DNA of 64,000 nucleotides from CAISTG01 sp964455185 (GCA_964455185.1 CAYVUR010000001.1:1-64000); one strand, 5' to 3'. Numbered from the stretch's first letter, positions 16,491 through 23,677 are shown. Program-made: numbers and translations. Notes: a model not told the origin generated them from the sequence alone.

Positions 16491-17579
16491 ATGCCTAAAA
16501 AAGCTAATGAGGAGGTAAATGATAAATTTAAAGCCGTAGAATCAGCAATTAATCAGATTAAAGAAAGATTTGGTGATGGATCTATTATGAAATTTGGTGA
16601 AGCTCGAGCTATGGAAGTTGATGCTATTTCAACTGGGTGTTTATCTTTAGATATTGCTTTGGGAGTTGGGGGAGTGCCTCGTGGCCGTATAATTGAAATT
16701 TTTGGACCAGAAGCGTCTGGAAAAACTACTTTAGCTCAACATATAGTAGCTGAAGTTCAAAAAGCTGGAGGTGTAGCCGCTTTTATTGATGCTGAACATG
16801 CTCTTGATCCTGATTATGCTAGAAAAATAGGAGTTAATGTTAATGAATTATTTATTTCTCAACCAGATACAGGAGAACAGGCTTTGGAAATTGTTGAAAC
16901 TTTGGTAAGATCTAATGCAGTTGATGTTATTGTAGTTGATTCAGTAGCGGCTTTGGTGCCGAAAGCAGAAATTGAAGGAGATATGGGGGATTCTCATATG
17001 GGTCTACAAGCTAGATTAATGTCTCAAGCTTTGCGCAAACTTACAGGTTCTATTTCTAAATCAAAAACTGTTTTAATTTTTATTAATCAAATTAGACAAA
17101 AGATAGGAGTGTTTTTTGGTAATCCAGAAACTACTACTGGAGGTAACGCTTTGAAGTTTTATTGTTCAGTTCGTATTGAAGTGCGTCGAGCAGCTCAAAT
17201 TAAACAAGGAGAGAAAAATATTGGTAATCGTGTTAAAGTTAAGGTAGTAAAAAATAAAGTTGCTGCCCCATTTCAAACTTGTGAATTTGATATCATGTAT
17301 AATGAGGGAATTTCTTTGTCTGGAGATTTATTAGATGTTGGTATTGAAAAAGGAGTAATTAAAAAATCAGGCAATACTTATTCTTATGGCGAAGAGAAAT
17401 TGGGAACTGGTAGAGAAAATGTTAAAGCTTACTTAAAATCAAATCCTAGATTAATGACAAAAATTCGTCAACAGATATTAGAAGAGGTAAAAAGATCCAG
17501 AGATGCTGAATTAAAAGCGAATAATCGTATTACTGAAATTGTTAATGATAATGATAGTGAAGTATTAACTGAAGAATAA
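16491..17579 (+). CDS. recA: Recombinase RecA
   Basis: RecA forms ATP-dependent filaments on single-stranded DNA for strand exchange. The 362-residue product has Walker A GPEASGKT (about residues 75-82), the Walker B region VDVIVVDSVAAL, the loop L1 area EGDMGDSHMGLQARLMSQAL, and L2 around FFGNPETTTGGNALKFY. The MAW-type start IMKFGEARAMEVDAISTGCL is present. Length is normal. It lies in the ftsK-rodZ-recA run, so chromosome segregation and recombination genes are transcribed together. I see no obvious SOS operator immediately upstream, since the gene has almost no intergenic space. Confidence 0.98.
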   Translation: MPKKANEEVNDKFKAVESAINQIKERFGDGSIMKFGEARAMEVDAISTGCLSLDIALGVGGVPRGRIIEIFGPEASGKTTLAQHIVAEVQKAGGVAAFIDAEHALDPDYARKIGVNVNELFISQPDTGEQALEIVETLVRSNAVDVIVVDSVAALVPKAEIEGDMGDSHMGLQARLMSQALRKLTGSISKSKTVLIFINQIRQKIGVFFGNPETTTGGNALKFYCSVRIEVRRAAQIKQGEKNIGNRVKVKVVKNKVAAPFQTCEFDIMYNEGISLSGDLLDVGIEKGVIKKSGNTYSYGEEKLGTGRENVKAYLKSNPRLMTKIRQQILEEVKRSRDAELKANNRITEIVNDNDSEVLTEE

Positions 17580-17600
17580 TATAATAATATATTTATTTTA

Positions 17601-17630
17601 AAAACTCTCGCTTTAAAGCGAGAGTTTTTT
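17601..17630. terminator. Bidirectional terminator between recA and efp
   Basis: The perfect palindrome AAAACTCTCGCTTT / AAAGCGAGAGTTTT has T tracts on both strands and separates two convergent genes. Confidence 0.93.
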
Positions 17631-17640
17631 AGTTTTTTAT

Positions 17641-18210
17641 TTAATTTACTCTTTCAACGTATTCTAGTGTTTCTGTATTAACTCTAATTATATCTCCTTC
17701 TTTAATAAATAACGGTACTTGAATGTTTATTCCAGTTTCTAATTCAGCAGTTTTAGTAACACGTCCTTGAGCAGAATTACCTTTATCTCCTTCGGGAGCT
17801 GAAATCACCTTAAGTTCTACTTTAGGCTGTAGAGAAATAGAAACTGGATTGCCATTAAAATACAAAGCATCAACTTTATCTCCTTCTTTCATTAAGCCAA
17901 TTTTATCACCTAAAGAGTCTTTAGGTAAAGCAAATTGTTCAAAATCATCATTAGACATAAAAAACCAATTTTCTCCATCATTATATAAATAATCAACTTT
18001 TTTTCTCATTAAGTCCGCTTCATCAATTTTATCACCCGGATGAAAATTGATTTGTGCAACTTTACCATTGAGTAGATTACGCATTTTAGTTTGCATCACT
18101 GGTTTGCGCTGTTGCATTCTGACAAAATTAGCTTCAACTACTAGATATGGTTCACCTTCGTATAAGATATTAACGCCTTTTTTAATATCATTAAGAGTAG
18201 AAATTGCCAT
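17641..18210 (-). CDS. efp: Elongation factor P
   Basis: EF-P enters the ribosomal E site and rescues stalls at polyproline. The 189-residue product has the three EF-P domains, starting MAISTLNDIKKGVNILYEGE and including the DYLYNDGENWFFMSNDDFEQ region and the C-terminal VPLFIKEGDIIRVNT. The tip of the domain I loop, where E. coli has PGKGQ with the modified Lys34, reads VRMQQRKPVMQTK. Alignment places Gln at the modification position, with Arg and Lys just after it. This suggests either no modification or a different chemistry. It is 12 bp from rpsR and probably shares its transcript. Confidence 0.95.
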   Translation of the reverse strand: MAISTLNDIKKGVNILYEGEPYLVVEANFVRMQQRKPVMQTKMRNLLNGKVAQINFHPGDKIDEADLMRKKVDYLYNDGENWFFMSNDDFEQFALPKDSLGDKIGLMKEGDKVDALYFNGNPVSISLQPKVELKVISAPEGDKGNSAQGRVTKTAELETGINIQVPLFIKEGDIIRVNTETLEYVERVN

Positions 18211-18222
18211 GGTTTTTATTTA

Positions 18223-18456
18223 TTACTTAGTAACAAAAGGAAGTAGGGCCATGATTCTAGCACGTTTAATAGCATTAGATAATTGTCTTTGATGTTTAGA
18301 ACAAACACCGCTTCTTTTTCGTGAAACGATTTTAGAATAAGAGGAAATAAAACGTCTTAATAAATTAACGTTTTTGTAATCAATTTCTTTAATATTATTG
18401 ACGCAGAAAAAACAATATTTTTTTTCTGAGCTAATATTTTTTTTATTATTTACCAT
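18223..18456 (-). CDS. rpsR: 30S ribosomal protein bS18
   Basis: bS18 binds the platform of the small subunit together with bS6. The 77-residue product has KKYCFFCVNN with a CxxC pair and GVCSKHQRQLSNAIKRARIM, the conserved C-terminal RNA-binding helix, ending ALLPFVTK. The CxxC plus Cys-x-x-His set is the zinc-binding form of S18. It lies in the classic rpsF-ssb-rpsR order, with 12 bp on either side. Confidence 0.96.
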   Translation of the reverse strand: MVNNKKNISSEKKYCFFCVNNIKEIDYKNVNLLRRFISSYSKIVSRKRSGVCSKHQRQLSNAIKRARIMALLPFVTK

Positions 18457-18468
18457 ATATTTTATTTT

Positions 18469-18942
18469 TTAGAAAGGAATATCTTCAATTTTTATTTCTT
18501 CTTCATCATTAGAAACTATTGGTTCAGTTTGATAAGTCTCATTAATATAAGTAGGAGTTTCAAAATTAGGATTTGATAAATTATTACCACCACTACTATT
18601 ATTAGGTACAACTGATGGCTTAGGTCCTAATTGAATATTTTCAGCTATAATTTCTGTTTTCCAATGTTTAGCACCAGTTTGATCAGTCCAACTTCTTGTT
18701 TGAATTTTGCCTTCAACCATACAAAGTCTGCCTTTGGCTAAATATTGTCCAACAATATCAGCTAATTTTCCCCAAGCAACAATTGAATGAAATTCAGCTT
18801 GTTCTTGACGTTCACCTGCTTGATTAGTCCAAACACTATTAGTAGCAATAGTGAAAGAAGCAACTGATTTTCCTGCGGGAGTTTTTCTAATCTCAGGATT
18901 TTGTGTAAGATTGCCAATAATAATTGCTTTATTGAGATTCAT
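18469..18942 (-). CDS. ssb: Single-stranded DNA-binding protein
   Basis: SSB coats single-stranded DNA and recruits repair and replication proteins through its acidic tail. The 157-residue product has the OB fold starting MNLNKAIIIGNLTQNPEIRK, with SVASFTIATNSVW, EFHSIVAWGKLADIVGQYL and KGRLCMVEGKIQTRSW. An Asn/Ser/Gly linker follows, and the tip EEEIKIEDIPF ends in the canonical DIPF. Length is typical. It lies between rpsF and rpsR, the standard bacterial order. Confidence 0.97.
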   Translation of the reverse strand: MNLNKAIIIGNLTQNPEIRKTPAGKSVASFTIATNSVWTNQAGERQEQAEFHSIVAWGKLADIVGQYLAKGRLCMVEGKIQTRSWTDQTGAKHWKTEIIAENIQLGPKPSVVPNNSSGGNNLSNPNFETPTYINETYQTEPIVSNDEEEIKIEDIPF

Positions 18943-18997
18943 ATTTTTATAAATTAATGCGGAAATCCGCTTTATTATTTATTTTAATTTTTTATAA

Positions 18998-19489
18998 TTA
19001 AATAATATCTTCACCGCTAAGAATTTCATCTAACTTTTCATCTAAAGGTTTAGTTTCAACTTTTTTTTCTGTTTTTTCTTTGGTATTTATTTTTTCTTTT
19101 TTGGTAGTTTTAATTGAGTCTTTTGAAATTTCTTCTTTAGTTTCTGTTTCTTTAAACTCAGCTTCTTGCTTTTTTTGTTTTTCAATTTCTTCAAGAGTAA
19201 TTTTTCTTTTAGCAATTATTTGAGCACGTAAAATTTCTTTATCTAATCTTAAGAAATTGTTAATTTCTTTTATTTTATTACTATCTTCTAACTCAAATTC
19301 TGTTAAAATATAATAACCATGAGATACTTTATTAATTGGATAAGCTAATTTTCTTTTACCTATTAAATTTTCATAACCAATTATTCCACCATAATTTTTA
19401 ATTACTTTATCAATTTTTTCTTTGATGTTTTTTATTTCATCTTCAGTGTATTGATTAGGAATAATATAGAGCAATTCGTAATTTCTCAT
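18998..19489 (-). CDS. rpsF: 30S ribosomal protein bS6 with a charged C-terminal extension
   Basis: The first 95 residues are standard bS6 (MRNYELLYIIPNQYTEDEIK; LAYPINKVSHGYYILTEFEL; FLRLDKEILRAQIIAKR). Residues about 100-163 form a Lys/Glu/Thr-rich extension that ends LDEKLDEILSGEDII. bS6 pairs with bS18 on the ribosome; both are encoded in this operon. The gene has a leader of about 150 nt with a consensus promoter and several hairpins, which makes autogenous control by the bS6:bS18 complex plausible. The extension is low complexity and likely disordered. Confidence 0.93.
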   Translation of the reverse strand: MRNYELLYIIPNQYTEDEIKNIKEKIDKVIKNYGGIIGYENLIGKRKLAYPINKVSHGYYILTEFELEDSNKIKEINNFLRLDKEILRAQIIAKRKITLEEIEKQKKQEAEFKETETKEEISKDSIKTTKKEKINTKEKTEKKVETKPLDEKLDEILSGEDII

Positions 19490-19499
19490 AATTTAATTG

Positions 19500-19640
19500 A
19501 ATTAATTTTATATTTTAATTAAAAAAATCCCTAAGGCAGAGCCCGGGAATCCAATATTTTTTAGATTCTTTAGGTTAATGCCTTTTCTTGAAAACTCTAG
19601 GTTTGCAAGATAATCCTCATAATGAGGTGGGAAAGGTTGT
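19500..19640 (-). promoter_or_regulatory. Candidate structured leader RNA of rpsF
   Basis: On the minus strand, the roughly 150-nt leader can form several elements. A hairpin sits at 19615-19627 (CCTCAT/ATGAGG). Another is closed by CTTG/CAAG at 19587-19609. Both are enclosed by CCTTTC/GAAAAGG (19636-19631 with 19587-19581). A third helix has outer stem CCTAA/TTAGG (19574-19570 with 19534-19530) and inner stem GAATC/GATTC. A C- and G-rich bulge containing CCCGGGCTC lies on its 3' side, followed by seven T. Known bS6:bS18 leader motifs use a CCG-containing bulge, so this is a reasonable candidate for one, but I cannot confirm a family match. Confidence 0.45.
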
Positions 19641-19646
19641 ATTTAC

Positions 19647-19675
19647 ATCCTAACTTAATTTATTTTTTTTGTCAA
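19647..19675 (-). promoter_or_regulatory. rpsF operon promoter
   Basis: Minus strand TTGACA (19675-19670), 17-bp spacer, TAGGAT (19652-19647); the predicted start is near 19640. Confidence 0.7.
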
Positions 19676-19701
19676 TTATTTATTAATATTTATAAAATAT
19701 A

Positions 19702-19730
19702 TTGACAAAAAATTAAATATATGATATAAT
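19702..19730 (+). promoter_or_regulatory. Full-consensus promoter with no gene downstream
   Basis: TTGACA (19702-19707), exactly 17 bp, then TGA-TATAAT (19725-19730). It matches the consensus at both hexamers and the extended -10. It points at the rplT terminator, only about 25 bp past the expected start site. Confidence 0.7.
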
Positions 19731-19736
19731 AATAAA

Positions 19737-19790
19737 TATAGTAATTAAATAACTTAAATAAAAAATCGCTTAAATAAGCGATTTTTTATT
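19737..19790 (+). ncRNA. Candidate 50-nt terminated transcript
   Basis: If the consensus promoter at 19702-19730 is active, transcription would start near 19737 and stop in the hairpin at 19761-19786. That would give an A/U-rich RNA of about 50 nt with no start codon. It could be a small RNA, a decoy, or a dead-end transcript that keeps polymerase off rplT. Only the promoter and terminator support it. Confidence 0.3.
19761..19788. terminator. Terminator downstream of rplT, usable from both strands
   Basis: AAAAATCGCTT (19761-19771) / AAGCGATTTTT (19776-19786) with a 4-nt loop and T tracts on either strand. Confidence 0.9.
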
Positions 19791-19811
19791 TATTTAATAA
19801 TTTTGTTGCAA

Positions 19812-20168
19812 TTATTTAGTAGCAGTTTTAACTTTTTCAATAATTTTAGCAAAAACTGAAGGATTTTTACTAGCTAATTCTGCTAAAACTTTACGATCTA
19901 ATTCAATTTTAGCAGCCTTTAATCCAGCAATAAATTTACTGTAATTTAGATTATAGGCTCTAACAGCGGCATTAAGTTTAATTTGCCATAAAGCTCTGGC
20001 AGTACGTTTTTTCATTTTACGATCTTTATAAGCATTAGCTCCAGCTTTAATAGCAGCAGTTTTAGCTAATTTAATTAATTTTTTACGTCCACGTTGAAAA
20101 CCTTTAGTGGTTTTAAGTAAATTTTTTCTGCGTTTATTATGCATGACACCTCTTTTGACTCTTGGCAT
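19812..20168 (-). CDS. rplT: 50S ribosomal protein bL20
   Basis: bL20 is a primary 23S rRNA binder needed early in 50S assembly. The 118-residue product starts MPRVKRGVMHNKRRKNLLKT and has GFQRGRKKLIKLAKTAAIKA, RKMKKRTARALWQIKLNAAV and the C-terminal globular part with LDRKVLAELASKNPSVFAKI. Length is normal. It is the last gene of the infC-rpmI-rplT operon, 27 bp after rpmI, and is followed by the terminator at 19761. Confidence 0.97.
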   Translation of the reverse strand: MPRVKRGVMHNKRRKNLLKTTKGFQRGRKKLIKLAKTAAIKAGANAYKDRKMKKRTARALWQIKLNAAVRAYNLNYSKFIAGLKAAKIELDRKVLAELASKNPSVFAKIIEKVKTATK

Positions 20169-20195
20169 ATACGATTTAGTATTTATTTATAAACT

Positions 20196-20390
20196 TTAAG
20201 CGCCAATCATCCTGCGGATGTTTTTGGCATCGGCTTTAGAAATAGATTTATCTAATCTTTTTGCTCTTTTTTGTTTGCCAGATTCTCTAGCATTAAAATG
20301 ATCTTGACCAGTAGATCGTTTAATTACTTTTTTCTTTTTAGTAACTTTAAATCTTTTAGCTACTGCTTGTCTAGTTTTTATTTTCGGCAT
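20196..20390 (-). CDS. rpmI: 50S ribosomal protein bL35
   Basis: The 64-residue, strongly basic protein starts MPKIKTRQAVAKRFKVTKKK and ends NIRRMIGA, with the family pattern KRSTGQDHFNARESGKQKRA. It sits between infC and rplT, 11 bp after infC, as in most bacteria. Confidence 0.96.
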   Translation of the reverse strand: MPKIKTRQAVAKRFKVTKKKKVIKRSTGQDHFNARESGKQKRAKRLDKSISKADAKNIRRMIGA

Positions 20391-20401
20391 ATCATTTATA
20401 T

Positions 20402-20962
20402 TTATAATGAAAGATTTAATGATAATTTTCCTCCTACCAAAGTAATTTCTCCTTCGGTTTTTAAAGTTTTTTCTGAACCTAATTTTTCTTTAATTTTTTC
20501 TACAATTTTTTGAATACTTTGTTTAGCTAATTCAATATGTTGATTTTCGCGTCCTCGTAATTGTAATTCTATCTTAACTTTATCGCCACCTTCTAAAAAT
20601 TTAACTCCTTGATTAGCTCTAACTTCCAAATCATGTTCTCCAATACGTAAAGATAATTTAATAATTTTAATTTCAGTAGTTTTTTGTTTAGCTTTATTTT
20701 TCTTTTCTTGTTTTTCTTTTTGATATTTAAAACTACCATAATCAATAAATTTAGCAATCGGAGGATTAGCTTTAGGAAAAACTTCAACTAAATCTAGTTC
20801 TCTATTTCTAGCTTCTTCTAAGGCTTCTGCTTTAGAAACAATTCCAAGATTATTTCCGTTTTCATCAATTACAACTAATTCCTGAGCTAAAATTTGTTCA
20901 TTAACTCGGAACTCTTTGGAGTTTTCTGATTTTTGATTGTGTCCTCTAAATGATTTACGCAT
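20402..20962 (-). CDS. infC: Translation initiation factor IF-3
   Basis: IF-3 prevents premature subunit joining and proofreads initiator tRNA. The 186-residue product has the N-terminal domain (RVNEQILAQELVVIDENGN, NLGIVSKAEALEEARNRELD), the Tyr/Lys-rich linker (FKYQKEKQEKKNKAK) and the C-terminal domain (IKIIKLSLRIGEHDLEVRAN; GDKVKIELQLRGRENQH). The start here is an ordinary ATG, not the rare AUU/AUA/AUC that mediates autocontrol in E. coli. No Shine-Dalgarno is visible: the ATG is only 12 nt from the tmRNA 3' end at 20975. Its mRNA is therefore probably made as part of an ssrA-infC transcript. Confidence 0.96.
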   Translation of the reverse strand: MRKSFRGHNQKSENSKEFRVNEQILAQELVVIDENGNNLGIVSKAEALEEARNRELDLVEVFPKANPPIAKFIDYGSFKYQKEKQEKKNKAKQKTTEIKIIKLSLRIGEHDLEVRANQGVKFLEGGDKVKIELQLRGRENQHIELAKQSIQKIVEKIKEKLGSEKTLKTEGEITLVGGKLSLNLSL

Positions 20963-20974
20963 TTTATTTAAATG

Positions 20975-21363
20975 TGGAGATGAGGGGTAATGAGCCCCTG
21001 TCTAAGAATAAAGGGTTTTCTTGGGTTTACAAATTTAGTTGTTTTATATTTTAAGTAATCAATAAGTTAATAAAACAACAAAATACTTATTGACCCGTCT
21101 TTTAAGTTTAACCTTTCAGTTAAAGACAAACTGTAAGGCGATCCTGATGATATAACACTGCTGGCCATTTATCAGGAATCATGGGGCAATGGCTCTTGGA
21201 TTAATTAAGCAAGAGCAGGGGCGAAGGTCATGCCGCTGAAAGCGGATTTAACCTTAGCCAAAAAATTGTTGGCATTTCTGCTTTTGACAGATTTTTAACG
21301 AGATTCTGTCAATCTCGATTTGCCCAATGAAAAATTTATTCTTATCAAAACAAAAACATCCCC
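20975..21363 (-). ncRNA. ssrA: Transfer-messenger RNA (tmRNA)
   Basis: tmRNA rescues ribosomes on broken mRNAs by adding a degradation tag. The ends pair as an acceptor stem: GGGGATG at 21363-21357 with CATCTCC at 20982-20976, discriminator A at 20975; CCA is not encoded. The long helix P2 is a perfect 10-bp pairing of TAAGAATAAA (21344-21335) with TTTATTCTTA (21012-21003). Pseudoknot PK1 is formed by CGAGAT/ATCTCG and GACAGA/TCTGTC. Twelve nt later the tag frame begins with GCC (21273) and ends at TAA (21207-21205). It encodes a 22-residue tag starting ANNFLAKV and ending MTFAPALA. The D- and T-loops are non-canonical (T-loop CTCATTA). smpB lies directly upstream. Confidence 0.93.
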
Positions 21364-21425
21364 TTCTTTTGTAAATAAGAAAAAAAAGATTAGATTAGCA
21401 GAGGAAAAGAGGATGTTTGGGAAAA

Positions 21426-21878
21426 TTATTTTTGTTTTAAAGTTCTCTTTATTTCCCTTTGAATCTCTCTTTTTTTAATGATTTCTCTTTTGTCTATTTT
21501 TGTTTTTCCTCTAACTAAAGCAATTTCTACTTTAACTAATCTCCTATTAGTATATAGGGAAATTGGTATAATTGTCAAGCCTTTTTGAGTTTTTTTACCA
21601 ATTAAAGCATCTATTTCTTTATGATTTAATAGTAATTTGCGTTTTTTATATGGATTATAATTGTTTTGTTGTCCTTGAGCTGGTTTATAAGGAGCAATAT
21701 AAGCATTAACTAACCAAACTTCTTTATTAGAGTCTATTTGAATAAAACTGTTTTTAAGACTAGTTTGTCCTAATTTAATAGCTTTAGTTTCTGCTCCTGA
21801 TAAAACAATTCCAGCTTGCCATTTTTCTAAAATCTCATTGTTAAATAATCCTTCTTTGTTAATAATGATTGTTTTCAT
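21426..21878 (-). CDS. smpB: SsrA-binding protein SmpB
   Basis: SmpB binds the tRNA-like domain of tmRNA and mimics the missing anticodon arm. The 150-residue product has the OB barrel with VLSGAETKAIKLGQTSLKNS, WLVNAYIAPY, KRKLLLNHKEIDALIGKKTQ, IPISLYTNRRLVKVEIAL, and the C-terminal tail GKTKIDKREIIKKREIQREI that reaches the decoding centre. Two deviations stand out: the usual N-terminal NRKAxHDY is replaced by NKEGLFNNEI, and GWE becomes GAE. Both lie in the surface that contacts tmRNA, whose D- and T-loops are also altered here. The gene is 62 bp upstream of ssrA on the same strand. Confidence 0.95.
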   Translation of the reverse strand: MKTIIINKEGLFNNEILEKWQAGIVLSGAETKAIKLGQTSLKNSFIQIDSNKEVWLVNAYIAPYKPAQGQQNNYNPYKKRKLLLNHKEIDALIGKKTQKGLTIIPISLYTNRRLVKVEIALVRGKTKIDKREIIKKREIQREIKRTLKQK

Positions 21879-21948
21879 TTTTTTTGCTTCCTACTTTAAT
21901 TATTTTTTAGTATAATATAGATTATAAGATTAATAAAGCCGTAAAATT

Positions 21949-22998
21949 ATGGCTCCAACTAAATCAAGTAAAGTTATTGTAGATATTTCATCAATGACTT
22001 TTTTAAAAATATTATTAATTTTTGCTGTAGCCGCTTTTCTTTTTTATGTTAAAGATATTGCTATAATGCTATTTGTTTCTTTAATTTTAGCAGCGGCTAT
22101 TAATCCTTCAGTAGATTGGATGCAGAAAAATAAAGTTCCGCGTGTTTTAGGGATTGTTTTTATTTATGTTCTAATTTTATCTGCATTGTTTTTTTCTTTT
22201 TATTTAATTATTAATCCTTTAACTTTAGAAATAAAAAATCTTTCTAAAGATTTTCCAGTTTATTGGGATAAGATATCAACGGGTTGGCATGAATTTGATA
22301 CTTTTTCTAAAAATCAAGGTTGGCAAAAAACAATTGAAGATTTTTTATTGTCTCTACAAGCTGGTTTAGCTTCTTTAGCTTCTAATTTTTTAGGTGGTAT
22401 AGTTTCTTTTATTGGTAGTATTTTTTCTTTTTTTGTTATTTTGGTAATGACTTTTTATCTTTCACTTTATGATCAATTAATAAAAAAGAAAATTAGATCT
22501 TTTTTACCGCCTGATAAACAACCTTATTTTTTAGCAGTAATTAATCGCATGCAAGAAAAGATTGGTTTTTGGTTGCGAGGTCAATTATTATTGTCATTAA
22601 TTATTTTTATTTTTTGTTTAATAGGTTTATTAGTTTTAGGAATTAAATATGCTTGGGTATTAGCTTTATTTGCTGGCATTACAGAGTTTATTCCTTATCT
22701 TGGTCCATTTATTGGCGCAATACCAGCTATTTTTATAGCATTTACTCAAAATCCAAGTTTAGGTTTTTATGTTTTAGTTTTATATATAATTATTCAACAA
22801 TCAGAAAATAATATTATTGTACCATTACTAATGAAAAAAGCGGTAGGATTAAATCCTGTTGTGGTAATAGTTGCGATGTTAGTTGGCGCAAAAATTGCTG
22901 GAATTGCCGGGGTTTTATTAGCGGTGCCAGTAACCACAGCAATAGGAGTAATTATAGGAGATATTTTTAGTCAAAGCGTTGAAAAAGATATTGTTTAG
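21949..22998 (+). CDS. AI-2E family (PerM-like) transporter
   Basis: The 349-residue membrane protein has about eight hydrophobic segments arranged as in the AI-2E/PerM superfamily. These include the early pair (LLIFAVAAFLFYVKDIAIML then SLILAAAINPSVDWMQKNK) and the C-terminal signature AGITEFIPYLGPFIGAIPAI, followed by IIIQQSENNIIVPLLMKKAV and VAMLVGAKIAGIAGVLLAVP. Family members export autoinducer-2 or act as Na+/H+ antiporters; the substrate here is unknown. It diverges from smpB, with a 70-bp intergenic region rich in TATAAT-like hexamers. Confidence 0.85.
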   Translation: MAPTKSSKVIVDISSMTFLKILLIFAVAAFLFYVKDIAIMLFVSLILAAAINPSVDWMQKNKVPRVLGIVFIYVLILSALFFSFYLIINPLTLEIKNLSKDFPVYWDKISTGWHEFDTFSKNQGWQKTIEDFLLSLQAGLASLASNFLGGIVSFIGSIFSFFVILVMTFYLSLYDQLIKKKIRSFLPPDKQPYFLAVINRMQEKIGFWLRGQLLLSLIIFIFCLIGLLVLGIKYAWVLALFAGITEFIPYLGPFIGAIPAIFIAFTQNPSLGFYVLVLYIIIQQSENNIIVPLLMKKAVGLNPVVVIVAMLVGAKIAGIAGVLLAVPVTTAIGVIIGDIFSQSVEKDIV

Positions 22999-23019
22999 TA
23001 TAAAATATTATGTTATAAT
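22991..23019 (+). promoter_or_regulatory. Predicted promoter of the 23074 gene
   Basis: TTGTTT at 22991-22996 (overlapping the previous stop codon), 17 bp, TGT-TATAAT at 23014-23019. Confidence 0.55.
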
Positions 23020-23073
23020 TTTATTATAATTAATAATAAAAAGGCAAAATGGCCAGAAAGGAGAGGAAATAAA

Positions 23074-23610
23074 ATGAAAATTCCTTATACTAAAAAAAAT
23101 GCGGAAAATTTTTCCGAAAATGAAGAAAATAAAATAATAAATAATAATTGTTGCTCAGAATCAAATAATACTCGCAAATATTATTATATTTGGTTATTGT
23201 TGGTGGTAGTATTAGCAGTTGTTATCATGGCTTATTCAGCTTGGTCTTCAAAAATTGCTTATCCATCTAATAAGGATTGGCAAGCAGTATTTTTAGTTAA
23301 TGGACAAGTTTATTTTGGTAAAGTTACTAAAGTGAGCAGTAAAACATTAACTCTCAAAGATATTTATTATTTACAATTTGTTACTAAACCGCTTCAAACT
23401 AGTCAAAGTGGAACCAATACTTCTGGAGAGCAACAAACTCAGCAAGAATTAACTTTAATTAAATTAGGTAATGAATTACATGGCCCAACTGATTCGATGA
23501 TTATTAATCGTGATCAGATACTTTTAACTGAAAAATTAGGTAAGAATTCTAAAGTTATTGAAGCTATTAATAAATATCTTAGTGAAAAAGAAGCTTCAAA
23601 AAATAAATAA
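23074..23610 (+). CDS. Single-span membrane protein with conserved extracellular domain, unknown function
   Basis: The gene has a clear ribosome binding site (AAAGGAGAGG just upstream), one of few in the window. The 178-residue product has a polar, Asn-rich cytoplasmic N-terminus (residues 1-37), a membrane helix (YIWLLLVVVLAVVIMAYSAW, about 39-58), and an outer part with DWQAVFLVNGQVYFGKVTKV and SSKTLTLKDIYYLQF. The last two form a small beta-rich module. A Gln/Thr/Ser-rich stretch and a conserved-looking LIKLGNELHGPTDSMIINRD then lead to a helical, Lys-rich tail. I recall similar proteins of unknown function in Patescibacteria. It is a single-gene transcript ending in the terminator at 23628. 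Confidence 0.65.
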   Translation: MKIPYTKKNAENFSENEENKIINNNCCSESNNTRKYYYIWLLLVVVLAVVIMAYSAWSSKIAYPSNKDWQAVFLVNGQVYFGKVTKVSSKTLTLKDIYYLQFVTKPLQTSQSGTNTSGEQQTQQELTLIKLGNELHGPTDSMIINRDQILLTEKLGKNSKVIEAINKYLSEKEASKNK

Positions 23611-23627
23611 TTATAATAAATAGGTAG

Positions 23628-23660
23628 AACGGGAACTTCAATAGTTGTTCCCGTTTTTTT
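23628..23660 (+). terminator. Terminator after the 23074 gene
   Basis: AACGGGAAC (23628-23636) / GTTCCCGTT (23647-23655) followed by T7. Confidence 0.92.
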
Positions 23661-23668
23661 GTTTTTTA

Positions 23669-23677
23669 TGTTATACT
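23669..23677 (+). promoter_or_regulatory. Extended -10 promoter of a probably leaderless gene
   Basis: TGT precedes TATACT at 23672-23677. The expected start lies about 3 nt before the ATG at 23687. Confidence 0.5.
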
